A DNA stretch of 64,000 nucleotides, taken from Bryobacteraceae bacterium. Its GTDB lineage: Bacteria; Acidobacteriota; Terriglobia; Bryobacterales; Bryobacteraceae. Where the stretch lies: contig JANWVY010000006.1 in the NCBI GenBank assembly GCA_025056455.1, positions 124,001-188,000 on the forward strand, read 5' to 3'. Position numbers and translations under genes: made by a program. Positions 51,475 to 59,569 of this stretch are shown here, in pieces; position 1 is the stretch's first letter; every line of letters starts with the position of its first letter. The notes beneath the pieces are model-generated. The model saw nothing but the letters and a program-made list of their open reading frames with translations, did no database searches and was not told where the DNA came from.

Positions 51475-52697
51475 GCTATCCTGCTGACGGAACACCTGTC
51501 CTGCCGGGTTCCTGTATTGGTGTGCTTGGGAGCGGGCAGCTCGGGCGGATGTTTGCAATCGCGGCGCGGCGTATGGGCTACCGTGTACACACCTATTCGC
51601 CAGATTCGGATACGCCCACGGGCCAGGTGAGCGATGAGGAAATCACCGGTTCCTATGAGGATTTGGATAAGGTGAGGGAATTCGCCTCGCGGGTCCAGGT
51701 GGTGACGTTCGAATTTGAAAACGTGCCGGCGGCGACCGCAGCAGCGGCGGCGGAACGCGCTCCGGTACGTCCTGCGGGCATTGTGCTACACACCACGCAG
51801 CAACGCGTGCGCGAAAAAACGTTTCTTTCGCGGAATGGTTTGCCAGTGACGCCCTACCGGGTCATTGACCGCTTGGAAGATTTGCGCGTAGCGATTGCTG
51901 AGCTTGGCTGTCCGGCCATTCTCAAAACAGCGGATTTCGGCTACGACGGCAAAGGGCAACGGCGCATCAACGCGCCATCTGAGGCGGCGGCGGCGTGGGC
52001 CGCACTTGGCGAACGGGAGGCTGTACTAGAAGCTTTTGTGCCCTTCACCAAAGAGGTGTCTGTTGTGGCGTCGCGCAGCATTCGAGGGGAATTCGCGCAC
52101 TACGGCGTCGTTGAGAACGAACATCGCAATCACATTCTCGATGTAACGGTTGCTCCGGCGCGAGTTTCCGATCGGGTGCGGGCGCAGGCGGAAGAAATCA
52201 CCCGTACGGTTTTAGAAAAACTCGACGTCGTTGGTGTGCTGTGCGTGGAGTTTTTTCTGACCGGCGAGGATGAACTTCTCATCAACGAGCTTGCGCCTCG
52301 CCCCCACAACTCTGGTCACTTCACTTTTGATGCCTGCATCACAAGCCAGTTTGAGCAACAATTACGAGCGGTGTGTGGTTTGCCGCTTGGGTCCACCGAA
52401 TTGATGCGTCCTGCGGCGATGGCCAATCTCTTAGGCGACCTCTGGGCCGGTCAAGAGCCCGACTGGAGTGCTGCCGCGGCCTTCCCCGAAGTGAAGATCC
52501 ATCTCTATGGCAAAACCGAAGCCCGGCCCGGCCGTAAAATGGGGCATCTGACGGCGTTGGCGCATTCTCCAGACGAAGCCTCGCAAATTGTGCGCGCAGC
52601 CCGTGCAGCCTTGACTAGGAACGCGGCGTTGAGTGGTCCGGCATGCGAAGAGGCCGCCTCGGCGGACCGCGCAGGGAAGATTTGCGGGCCGGGCTAG
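51471..52697 (+). CDS. purK: N5-carboxyaminoimidazole ribonucleotide synthase
   Basis: ATP-grasp enzyme that makes N5-CAIR from AIR, bicarbonate and ATP, feeding PurE. From the ATG at 51471 the product is 408 residues: [60 protein letters not shown] (ATP-binding), [54 protein letters not shown]. The frame is open well upstream but only within purE, so the inner start (ATGA overlap with the purE stop) is used. The stop codon lies in a GGGCTAGCCC palindrome. Confidence 0.95.
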   Translation: MSYPADGTPVLPGSCIGVLGSGQLGRMFAIAARRMGYRVHTYSPDSDTPTGQVSDEEITGSYEDLDKVREFASRVQVVTFEFENVPAATAAAAAERAPVRPAGIVLHTTQQRVREKTFLSRNGLPVTPYRVIDRLEDLRVAIAELGCPAILKTADFGYDGKGQRRINAPSEAAAAWAALGEREAVLEAFVPFTKEVSVVASRSIRGEFAHYGVVENEHRNHILDVTVAPARVSDRVRAQAEEITRTVLEKLDVVGVLCVEFFLTGEDELLINELAPRPHNSGHFTFDACITSQFEQQLRAVCGLPLGSTELMRPAAMANLLGDLWAGQEPDWSAAAAFPEVKIHLYGKTEARPGRKMGHLTALAHSPDEASQIVRAARAALTRNAALSGPACEEAASADRAGKICGPG

Positions 52698-52729
52698 CCC
52701 CGACGACGACCACCCCGTGATGTTTTCTG

Positions 52730-52760
52730 AGGCACTCCGCTAGCGCGCCTACCGTTTTTT
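52730..52760 (+). terminator. Weak terminator after purK
   Basis: AGGC (52730-52733) can pair with GCCT (52747-52750) around an inner GC/GC, followed by ACCG and six T (52755-52760). The stem is short, so confidence is low. Confidence 0.35.
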
Positions 52761-52790
52761 CCTTGCGGCGAGTTCGCATGTTTTTCCGGA

Positions 52791-54146
52791 TTAAGCTCGG
52801 GAAGCGGCCACCGGTTGCGAGGGAAGTGCAGGCGGGGTTGCCGCAGCAAACACCGTTGCCGGGATTTCAATTTCGGTGCGTGTGCCTTCCCCGACTTTGC
52901 TCATCACCGAAAAGCGGAACTCGTTGCCGTAGAGCACCTTCAATCTTTCGTTGACGTTGCTAATTCCAATGCCCTGCTCGAACAAAGTGGCTAGGCGGTC
53001 CTCGGCAATTCCTACCCCGTCGTCTTCCACGGCAATCAGGAGCATTCCGTTCGCAAGAGCGCTCTCAATCCAGATCCGTCCCCCTTCCACCTTGCTGCTA
53101 AGGCCGTGCTTGATGCTGTTCTCCACCAGGGGTTGAAGCAACATGCTTGGAACGGCGCAGTCGAGCGTCGAGGGATCAATCTTTTTTTCAATTTTCAGCT
53201 TGTCGCCAAACCGCACCACCTCGATCGAAAGGTAATCGTCGATGAAGGCGAGTTCCTCGCGTAAGGGGGTCACGTTTTCCTGTTTGCGCAGGAGCCTGCG
53301 CATGATGCTGGCTAGTTTCTGAATCATGTTTCGCGCTTGATCTGGATCGAGGCGAACGAGGGTGGAAATCGAGTTCAGCGTGTTGAAAAGGAAATGCGGG
53401 TTAATCTGGCGCGCCAGAGCTGCCAGGCGGGCCTCAGTGAGTAACACTTGTTGCGACTCGAGCTTGCGTTCGACGCGGATGGTGTTCCAAACCTTCAGGG
53501 GCAAAGTCACGGTGAACACGGTTGTGCCGTAGGTGGCGGCAACGGTGAGCAGGTGTGCGTCCGGCCAGCCCGGATAGATGACAAACAGATACTTGGCTCC
53601 GAAGTTGTGCGCCAGGTTGAAGCGCAGAAACTCAGCAAAGAGAATCGAGGCGAGACAGACGTGCTGAAAAAAAACATGACGATAGGTTGCCTGTTTGCGG
53701 ACCAGACGGAGCCATCCCAAATCAAAGAACGGCGAGAACCGCCAGATCTCTTCCTTATCTGGGGCGAGATCGCGCAAGAGACCTCCCATGACTCCTAGTC
53801 CGGCGAACAAGGGCATGGAAAGCAGTTCTCCGTTCAAAAGCATTGCGGGCAGCGAAATGAGCAATCCGGAGACGAGTCCCGTCACATAGCCCGCCACAAG
53901 ACCCGCTAGCAAAGCACCTTCGAGGCCGATATCCACCGCCTGATAGTTATTGCGGCTAACCACGCGGATGGCAACGCCGGTGCCGAAGACGATGGTGAAG
54001 GCAAGGGCAAGGCGGAGGCGCTGGCTTAGAGTTCGCTCCTCGAGCAGAAGCAAGCGCTGGATGGCGGCAGGCCGGGCAAAGATGGAAGCAAGCGATGCGG
54101 AAACCGCTAATTTCACAAATAAAATGACCAGGTACTCTTCGAGCAT
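52791..54146 (-). CDS. LytS/YehU-type sensor histidine kinase
   Basis: A membrane histidine kinase of 451 residues. The N-terminal half has several membrane helices of the 5TM-LYT type (LVAGYVTGLVSGLLISLPAMLLNGELLSMPLFAGLGVMGGLL), then a His-kinase domain with the phospho-acceptor His in ALARQINPHFLFNTLNSISTLV and a HATPase domain (LLQPLVENSIKHGLS, AVEDDGVGI, GIGISNVNERLKVLYG). No LytR-type response regulator is adjacent. An ATG at 54164 is possible, but ATG 54146 has GGAG 4 bases upstream and is clear of the ribA promoter region, so it is preferred. Confidence 0.88.
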   Translation of the reverse strand: MLEEYLVILFVKLAVSASLASIFARPAAIQRLLLLEERTLSQRLRLALAFTIVFGTGVAIRVVSRNNYQAVDIGLEGALLAGLVAGYVTGLVSGLLISLPAMLLNGELLSMPLFAGLGVMGGLLRDLAPDKEEIWRFSPFFDLGWLRLVRKQATYRHVFFQHVCLASILFAEFLRFNLAHNFGAKYLFVIYPGWPDAHLLTVAATYGTTVFTVTLPLKVWNTIRVERKLESQQVLLTEARLAALARQINPHFLFNTLNSISTLVRLDPDQARNMIQKLASIMRRLLRKQENVTPLREELAFIDDYLSIEVVRFGDKLKIEKKIDPSTLDCAVPSMLLQPLVENSIKHGLSSKVEGGRIWIESALANGMLLIAVEDDGVGIAEDRLATLFEQGIGISNVNERLKVLYGNEFRFSVMSKVGEGTRTEIEIPATVFAAATPPALPSQPVAASRA

Positions 54147-54161
54147 CGCGCTCCGATGGCT

Positions 54162-54171
54162 CATTATAATG
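54162..54171. promoter_or_regulatory. Bidirectional -10 palindrome
   Basis: CATTATAATG is a perfect 10-bp palindrome that provides TATAAT on the plus strand (54165-54170) and on the minus strand (54168-54163). It lies between the divergent kinase (ATG 54146) and ribA (ATG 54211). No clear -35 is visible on either side. Confidence 0.55.
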
Positions 54172-54210
54172 AAGAAGGCTGAGCGCTTTCAGGCGCGCTG
54201 CTCGGCTTCG

Positions 54211-54828
54211 ATGAGCGCAACCTCCACATTTCGTCTTGAGAAATCGGCCGAAGCGAATTTGCCCACTCGCTTCGGACAGTTTCGCATTTATGGCTTCCAG
54301 GGCCACTTTGAACAGCGCCAGGAAGAAGCGGCTGTGCTGGTGATGGGCGATGTCGCCTCGGGTGCGCCTCCCCTGGTGAGGATCCACTCTCAGTGTTTAA
54401 CAGGGGATGTCTTCCACAGCCTACGGTGTGACTGCCGCATGCAGCTGGAGCTCGCCTTTGAGAAGATTGCGGCGGAAGGACGCGGTGTCATCCTCTATGA
54501 GATGCAGGAAGGCCGGGGAATCGGCTTGATGAATAAGATACGCGCTTACGCTCTTCAGGATGAAGGTGCGGACACGGTAGAAGCCAACCAACGTCTCGGT
54601 TTCGAGGCCGATCTGCGAAATTACGAATTGGCAGGCGCGATTCTCCGCCATCTCGGCGTCACTCGCGTTCGCTTATTGTCGAACAACCCAGAAAAGATCG
54701 AAGCGCTCGAACGGGCTGGCGTGAAAGTTACGGAACGAGTGCCTTGCGTCGTTCCTGTGTTGGGGAGCACAGAGGAGTATCTGCGCACAAAAAAAGAGAA
54801 ACTCGGCCATCTCATCGAAGGGTTTTAA
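54211..54828 (+). CDS. ribA: GTP cyclohydrolase II
   Basis: First step of riboflavin synthesis, opening GTP. From the ATG at 54211 the product is 205 residues. The zinc site is Cys62, Cys73 and Cys75 (HSQCLTGDVFHSLRCDC); nucleotide binding includes ILYEMQEGRGIGLMNKIRAYALQD; NYELAGAILRHLGVTRVRLLSNNPEKIEAL is typical. An ATG at 54169 would add 14 residues but overlaps the TATAAT promoter box, so a message starting from that promoter would not contain it. Alone rather than fused to ribB. Confidence 0.92.
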   Translation: MSATSTFRLEKSAEANLPTRFGQFRIYGFQGHFEQRQEEAAVLVMGDVASGAPPLVRIHSQCLTGDVFHSLRCDCRMQLELAFEKIAAEGRGVILYEMQEGRGIGLMNKIRAYALQDEGADTVEANQRLGFEADLRNYELAGAILRHLGVTRVRLLSNNPEKIEALERAGVKVTERVPCVVPVLGSTEEYLRTKKEKLGHLIEGF

Positions 54829-54845
54829 CTTCCGCACTTCTCCCA

Positions 54846-54874
54846 TTGACTCCATGCGGGTAGTGGGCTATAAG
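54846..54874 (+). promoter_or_regulatory. Sigma-70 type promoter for the H-box protein gene
   Basis: TTGACT (54846-54851), 17 bases, TATAAG (54869-54874). Each box is one mismatch from consensus. A purine-rich leader of about 95 bases follows before the ATG at 54977. Confidence 0.6.
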
Positions 54875-54976
54875 ATCAAAAAAGCTCCCCCGAAATCGCT
54901 TCTCGTTGCGAACAACATTTTCAAGAGAAGAGAAAGAAAAAGGCAATCCGAAAACAAACTACCTGTGTGATTACCC

Positions 54977-55678
54977 ATGCTCCAATCCTCACTTGTGGAC
55001 ATTGAAGGAAGCGCTTCTTCTGTCGAGGGAAATAAGGTCGACGCTGCCGGTGTCGTCCGGCATCTGGCGCATGAACTTCGCCAGCCGCTGAGCACGATTG
55101 AATCCTCAGCGTTTTATTTACAGGTCCTTCTCCAAAATCATCCTAATGCCAGTATCACCTCCCACTTGTCGAGAATTCAGGCAGGTGTCCAGCACCTTGA
55201 TTGGATTCTGGCAGACTTCGTACACTACCTGTGCAGCATCGAACCGAAACCGCAGCTGGTGGATCTTTGCGAGATCCTGGGTGGGATTCTGGCGGAGCCG
55301 CCCTTTGCGAACGCGAGCGAAATTGTTTTCACTGCCAGCGATAGTCCAATCCTGGTCCTTCTCGATCCAGCCCACGCACAGCACCTAGTGCGCACTGCGA
55401 TTCATGTATTTCGCCAGCTTGCGGCAGGCGATCAGCCCTTGCGCATTCAATTAGCGAGTGAGGGCGAATCCGTTCTCTTCGAGGTTTCCGTGAGTGTCTC
55501 CCGCTGGGAAGGGGATGGCGGAAATTTGTTCAAACCCTTTTCGCCGCATGTACCAAGCGGTCTAGGACTGGCGTTTGCGAGTGTCCAGACCATTTGTGAG
55601 AAGCACCGCGGCTGTGCAAGACTTCTTGCGGAGCAGAAAGGCTTGCGCCTGCAGGTAAGGCTGCCGGGCTCCCGCTGA
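54977..55678 (+). CDS. Degenerate histidine-kinase-like protein
   Basis: A 233-residue soluble protein with a HisKA-like H-box (VVRHLAHELRQPLSTIESSAFYL, His32) and a C-terminal region shaped like HATPase_c, including SGLGLAFASVQTICEKHRGCARLLAE. The N-box Asn and the DxGxG motif are not recognisable (LVRTAIHVFRQLAAG instead), so ATP binding is doubtful. There is no sensor domain and no membrane helix. It may be a phosphotransfer or scaffold protein, or a decayed kinase. No response regulator is nearby. Confidence 0.78.
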   Translation: MLQSSLVDIEGSASSVEGNKVDAAGVVRHLAHELRQPLSTIESSAFYLQVLLQNHPNASITSHLSRIQAGVQHLDWILADFVHYLCSIEPKPQLVDLCEILGGILAEPPFANASEIVFTASDSPILVLLDPAHAQHLVRTAIHVFRQLAAGDQPLRIQLASEGESVLFEVSVSVSRWEGDGGNLFKPFSPHVPSGLGLAFASVQTICEKHRGCARLLAEQKGLRLQVRLPGSR

Positions 55679-55789
55679 AGGCCTCAAGCACCTGGCTGGC
55701 TCTCAGGGCGAAGGTTTTCGCAGGCAGGCCGGCGGTGAGCGTGAGCGAAAGTGTCTGGGCGGGGTGGCCATCGGCTATGATCGAAAGGG

Positions 55790-56461
55790 ATGCGACTTCG
55801 AAATCTTTTTCTCCTCCTTGTTGTTTCAGCGACACTTACGGCGGGCCCCGAAGAAGACAAACGGCTTGAAAACGCAGCCTTAATGTTTGAAGAAATCATG
55901 GGCATCAAGGACAAACAGATCCCGCAGGATTTGTTGGATAAAGCCGCGTGCGCGGTTTTGGTGCCGGGACTCAAGAAGGGCGCCTTTGTCTTCGGCGCAA
56001 AGTACGGGCGAGGGTTCGTGCTTTGCCGGAAAAAAAGTGGGCCAGGTTGGTCTGCTCCAGGGGCTGTACGCGTGGAGGGCGGCAGCTTCGGATTGCAGAT
56101 TGGCGGGTCCGAAACAGATGTCGTGATGCTCGTCATGAACGACCGCGGAGCAGAACGTCTCCTTGGCAGTAAATTCACGGTCGGAGGGGATGCCTCGGCA
56201 GCTGCCGGTCCGGTCGGTCGCACAGCGGCCGCGGAGACCGACGCTACCATGCGGGCAGAGATTCTCACCTGGTCGCGGGCGCGCGGTGTCTTCGCCGGCA
56301 TTTCTCTTCAAGGCGCTACCTTGCGGCCAGATCGAGAAGCGATTCGCGGACTTTATGGCAAAGACCTCGACAACCGGGCGATCGTCCTGGGGGACACAGC
56401 CGTGCCGCCGAGCGCGCAGAAACTCGTTGCGGCTTTGAACAAGTATTCCGGCAGAAGGTAA
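55790..56461 (+). CDS. SYLF-domain (Ysc84-like) lipid-binding protein
   Basis: A 223-residue exported protein. A signal peptide (LFLLLVVSATLTAG) precedes a SYLF domain (about 25-215): IPQDLLDKAACAVLVPGLKKGAFVFGAKYGRGFVLCRKK, GWSAPGAVRVEGGSFGLQIGGSETDVVMLVMNDRGAERLLGSKFTVGGDASAAAGPVGRTAAAETDATMRAEILTWSRARGVFAGISLQGATLRPDREAIRGLYG. Eukaryotic members bind phosphoinositides; bacterial ones are periplasmic or outer-membrane-associated with unknown ligands. GAAAGGG precedes the ATG. Confidence 0.9.
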   Translation: MRLRNLFLLLVVSATLTAGPEEDKRLENAALMFEEIMGIKDKQIPQDLLDKAACAVLVPGLKKGAFVFGAKYGRGFVLCRKKSGPGWSAPGAVRVEGGSFGLQIGGSETDVVMLVMNDRGAERLLGSKFTVGGDASAAAGPVGRTAAAETDATMRAEILTWSRARGVFAGISLQGATLRPDREAIRGLYGKDLDNRAIVLGDTAVPPSAQKLVAALNKYSGRR

Positions 56462-56530
56462 AGCAACCGCTCGAAAACCAGGATATTTAAAGCAAAGGGA
56501 TGGACAACGCCGCGGGGGCCGGAGGACCAG

Positions 56531-56556
56531 TTTCGCGTGCCCCTTTCGCGTGCCCC
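56531..56556. repeat. 13-bp tandem repeat after nuoN
   Basis: TTTCGCGTGCCCC occurs twice in a row (56531-56543, 56544-56556), just downstream of the nuoN stop, in the gap between the SYLF gene and nuoN. No hairpin is obvious. Confidence 0.8.
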
Positions 56557-56571
56557 CCACCACTCGAGCTT

Positions 56572-58032
56572 CTATTTGAGCGCGGCTTTCCCGGCGAAGT
56601 CTAACACCCAGGAAGGAAAGACTCCTAAAATTAACGTGGCTGCGGCCGAAGCCCAAAGGACGGCTTGAATACCAGGCGCGGGTGATTGAAGGTCGGCTAC
56701 GCTTTCACTCGGTTCGTGGAAGTACATCACCACGATGATGCGCAGATAGTAGTAGGCGGCTACGGCGCTGTTGAGCAGGCCGAGAACTGTTAGCCAGACG
56801 AGGTTGGCGTCCAGTGCCGCTTTGAAGATATAGAACTTCCCGAAAAATCCCGCCGTCAGAGGCACGCCGATGAAGGACAGCAAGAAGATCGACAGCAAGG
56901 CGGCGGTAACAGGCTGCCTCTGGCCGAGTCCTGCCAAATCCTCGATGTTCACGTAGCGTTCGCCCTGGCGCGCAAAATGCGTGACAACGGCGAAGGCTCC
57001 GACGTTCATGAAGGCATAGGCAGCTAAATAGAACATGGCCGCAGCGGTGCCGATCTGAGAGTGTGTGGTTACCGCCACTAACACGTAGCCAGCGTGGGCG
57101 ATCGAGCTGTAGGCAAGCAGCCGTTTAATATTCGACTGGAGAAGGGCTGCGAAGTTGCCGACGATCATCGTGGCCAGAGCCGAGGCCCACAACACTGCCT
57201 GCCACTGATCGGCAATGGGTTCAAAGGCCGTAATGTAAACCCGAAGGAAGATTGCAAAAGCCGCTGCCTTTGGACCGGCCGAGAGAAAGGCGCTCACTGG
57301 CGCTGGGGCGCCCTGGTAAACATCTGGCGCCCAGACCTGGAACGGGGCGGCGGAAACCTTGAAGGCGAAACCCACAAACATCAGCGCAGCGGATGCGCCA
57401 ATCAGATTCACGCTCGGCGCGATGTCACGGTTGCTGAGCACGCGCTGGATCTCGGCTAAATTCGTCGAGCCAGTGATGCCGTAAATCCAAGCGATTCCGT
57501 AGAGCAGAAACGCAGTGGCGAAGGAGCCTAGCAGGAAATACTTGAGCGCCGATTCGTTGTTGCGCTTGTCGTCGCGGAGATACCCAGCCAGCACGTAGCT
57601 CGCGATGGAGGAAATTTCCAGACCAATGAAAATCATAATGAGCTCATTGGCGCTCACCATGACACACTGGCCAGCGATCGAAAACAGCAGCAAGGCGTAA
57701 TATTCGCCCGAGTCGGCCTGTTCACGCTTCAAATAAGCAAACGAGCAAGCAAGCGTGAGCACTCCGACGAGAATCGACAAGTATCGGAAGAAGGTGGCAA
57801 AGCCATCCACCAGGAGCATGTCGGAAAAAGCAGTTCCGGGATTCGCCGCGGCGACAGCGGCACCCCAAGCCGCCGCTAGCAGGCCCACAAGGGCAAGAAT
57901 TCCCAATCGGTGCTTCTCTCCCTCCTTTGTCAACGGGTCGAGCACCATGATTAGGGTGGCGAACACCGTCAATAGCAATTCGGGCGCGAACCGTATCAGA
58001 TGAACCGGTTCGGGAATGAATCTAGCGTCCAT
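56572..58032 (-). CDS. nuoN: NADH-quinone oxidoreductase subunit N
   Basis: Antiporter-like proton-pumping membrane subunit of complex I, 486 residues, about 14 helices. The ATG at 58032 (MDARFIPEPVHLIRFAPELLL) overlaps the nuoM end by 11 bases. The conserved core is FIGLEISSIASYVLAGYLRDDKRNNESALKYFLLGSFATAFLLYGIAWIYG, PFQVWAPDVYQGAPAPVSAFLSAGPKAAAFA and LLQSNIKRLLAYSSIAHAGYVLVA (conserved Lys and His/Glu of the pump path). It is the last gene of the operon. Confidence 0.95.
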   Translation of the reverse strand: MDARFIPEPVHLIRFAPELLLTVFATLIMVLDPLTKEGEKHRLGILALVGLLAAAWGAAVAAANPGTAFSDMLLVDGFATFFRYLSILVGVLTLACSFAYLKREQADSGEYYALLLFSIAGQCVMVSANELIMIFIGLEISSIASYVLAGYLRDDKRNNESALKYFLLGSFATAFLLYGIAWIYGITGSTNLAEIQRVLSNRDIAPSVNLIGASAALMFVGFAFKVSAAPFQVWAPDVYQGAPAPVSAFLSAGPKAAAFAIFLRVYITAFEPIADQWQAVLWASALATMIVGNFAALLQSNIKRLLAYSSIAHAGYVLVAVTTHSQIGTAAAMFYLAAYAFMNVGAFAVVTHFARQGERYVNIEDLAGLGQRQPVTAALLSIFLLSFIGVPLTAGFFGKFYIFKAALDANLVWLTVLGLLNSAVAAYYYLRIIVVMYFHEPSESVADLQSPAPGIQAVLWASAAATLILGVFPSWVLDFAGKAALK

Positions 58033-59569
58033 GTGCGATCTCTCCAAGTTGCGCCAAGCCTGGATGCGGATTCAAATCGACGCGAAACTCGACCCCTTGC
58101 TTGCTCTGCTCGAGAACGCGCGCGTTGGCGGCGCTGATCGTGGGCAGAAAGCTTTTGGTGTAAACTCCCATCCAAACCATGAGGATCAACAAGGGGAGGG
58201 CCGCTGCCAACTCCCGAGCGTTCAAATCCGCCATGTGCCCTTTCAACTGCTCATTGGTTTCGCCGAGAAAGGCGCGCTGGTAGAGCCACAGCATGTAGGC
58301 CGCGCCGAGAATGACGCCAATGGCGGCCAGAACAGTCCAGGTGAAGTTGACCTGCGCCGTGCCTTGCAACACCAGGAACTCGCCGACGAAATTGTTTAGA
58401 GTGGGCAGACCAATGCTGGCCAGGGAAGTGATGAGGAATACCGTTGCGAGAACAGGCGCGGGCGTGGCCACGCCGCCATAGTCTTTGATCTCAAGCGAAT
58501 GAGTTCGTTCGTAGCAGTAGCCCACCAGCATGAACAAGGCGCCGGTGGAGATACCATGATTGAGCATCTGGTAAACGGCGCCGTCTAAACCATTCTGGGT
58601 GAAGGAAAAGATGCCGAGGACGACAAATCCCAAGTGGCTCACCGAGGAGTAGGCCACCAGTTTTTTCATATTCGGCTGCACCAGGGCCACGAGCGCCCCG
58701 TAGATGATCCCGATGATGGCCAGCGCGGCAATCCAAGGTGCGCATTCCCGTGAGGCAGATGGGAACAAAGGCAGGCAAAACCGCACAATGCCATAAGTAC
58801 CCATTTTCAGCATCACGGCGGCAAGCATGACGGAGCCCGCAGTGGGAGCCTCGACGTGCGCGTCTGGCAGCCAGGTGTGCAAGGGGAACAAAGGCACCTT
58901 AATCGCGAAGGCAAAGAAGAAGGCAAGGAACAGGGCCATCTGTTCGGTGCTGCTGAGCACCAGCCGCCCGCTTTGAAGCAGATTCAAAATGTTGACATAG
59001 TCGAAGGTCTGCGCCTTGTTAAACAGGTAGATGATGGCCGCGAGCATCAAAACGGAACCGGCCATCGTATAGAGAAAGAATTTGACGGCGGCATAGATGC
59101 GGCGTTCGTGTCCCCAGATGCCTATGAGGAAATACATGGGGACGAGGCACACTTCCCAGAACACGTAGAACAAAAACAGGTCCCAGGCTACAAAAACGCC
59201 AATCAGCCCAAACTCGAGCAGGAGTAAAAACGCATAGAACTCTTTCACGCGATTGTCGATGTATTTCCAGGAGACGAGCACCGAGATAGGAGTCAGCAGC
59301 GTGGAGAGGATCACCAGCCAGATGCTCAAGCCATCTACGCCGACGTGATAGCGAATTTCTGGCGTGCGGATCCAAGGCACGTCCGTAACAAACGCATTTC
59401 CGCTCGGGGTCTCATAAAACGGGATGGTGAGACCTAGCGAGAGCACGAAAACGATCAGCGAGATAACAAGTGCGGCAAGCCGAATGGTGTTCTCGGCAGA
59501 GCGCGGAAGCAGCAACAAGGCGACAAAGCCCAGGAGAGGAAGCAGCAGGGTGACGTCGAGCAGGGTCAT
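58022..59569 (-). CDS. nuoM: NADH-quinone oxidoreductase subunit M
   Basis: Antiporter-like complex I subunit of 515 residues. Family blocks are HVGVDGLSIWLVILSTLLTPISVL, WDLFLFYVFWEVCLVPMYFLIGIWGHERRIYAAVKFFLYTMAGSVLMLAAII (the Glu of VFWE is the conserved pump residue), FPLHTWLPDAHVEAPTAGSVMLAAVMLKMGTYGIVRFCLPLFP and VALVQPNMKKLVAYSSVSHLGFVVLGIFSF. The ATG overlaps the nuoL stop by 4 bases. Confidence 0.95.
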   Translation of the reverse strand: MTLLDVTLLLPLLGFVALLLLPRSAENTIRLAALVISLIVFVLSLGLTIPFYETPSGNAFVTDVPWIRTPEIRYHVGVDGLSIWLVILSTLLTPISVLVSWKYIDNRVKEFYAFLLLLEFGLIGVFVAWDLFLFYVFWEVCLVPMYFLIGIWGHERRIYAAVKFFLYTMAGSVLMLAAIIYLFNKAQTFDYVNILNLLQSGRLVLSSTEQMALFLAFFFAFAIKVPLFPLHTWLPDAHVEAPTAGSVMLAAVMLKMGTYGIVRFCLPLFPSASRECAPWIAALAIIGIIYGALVALVQPNMKKLVAYSSVSHLGFVVLGIFSFTQNGLDGAVYQMLNHGISTGALFMLVGYCYERTHSLEIKDYGGVATPAPVLATVFLITSLASIGLPTLNNFVGEFLVLQGTAQVNFTWTVLAAIGVILGAAYMLWLYQRAFLGETNEQLKGHMADLNARELAAALPLLILMVWMGVYTKSFLPTISAANARVLEQSKQGVEFRVDLNPHPGLAQLGEIAHGR

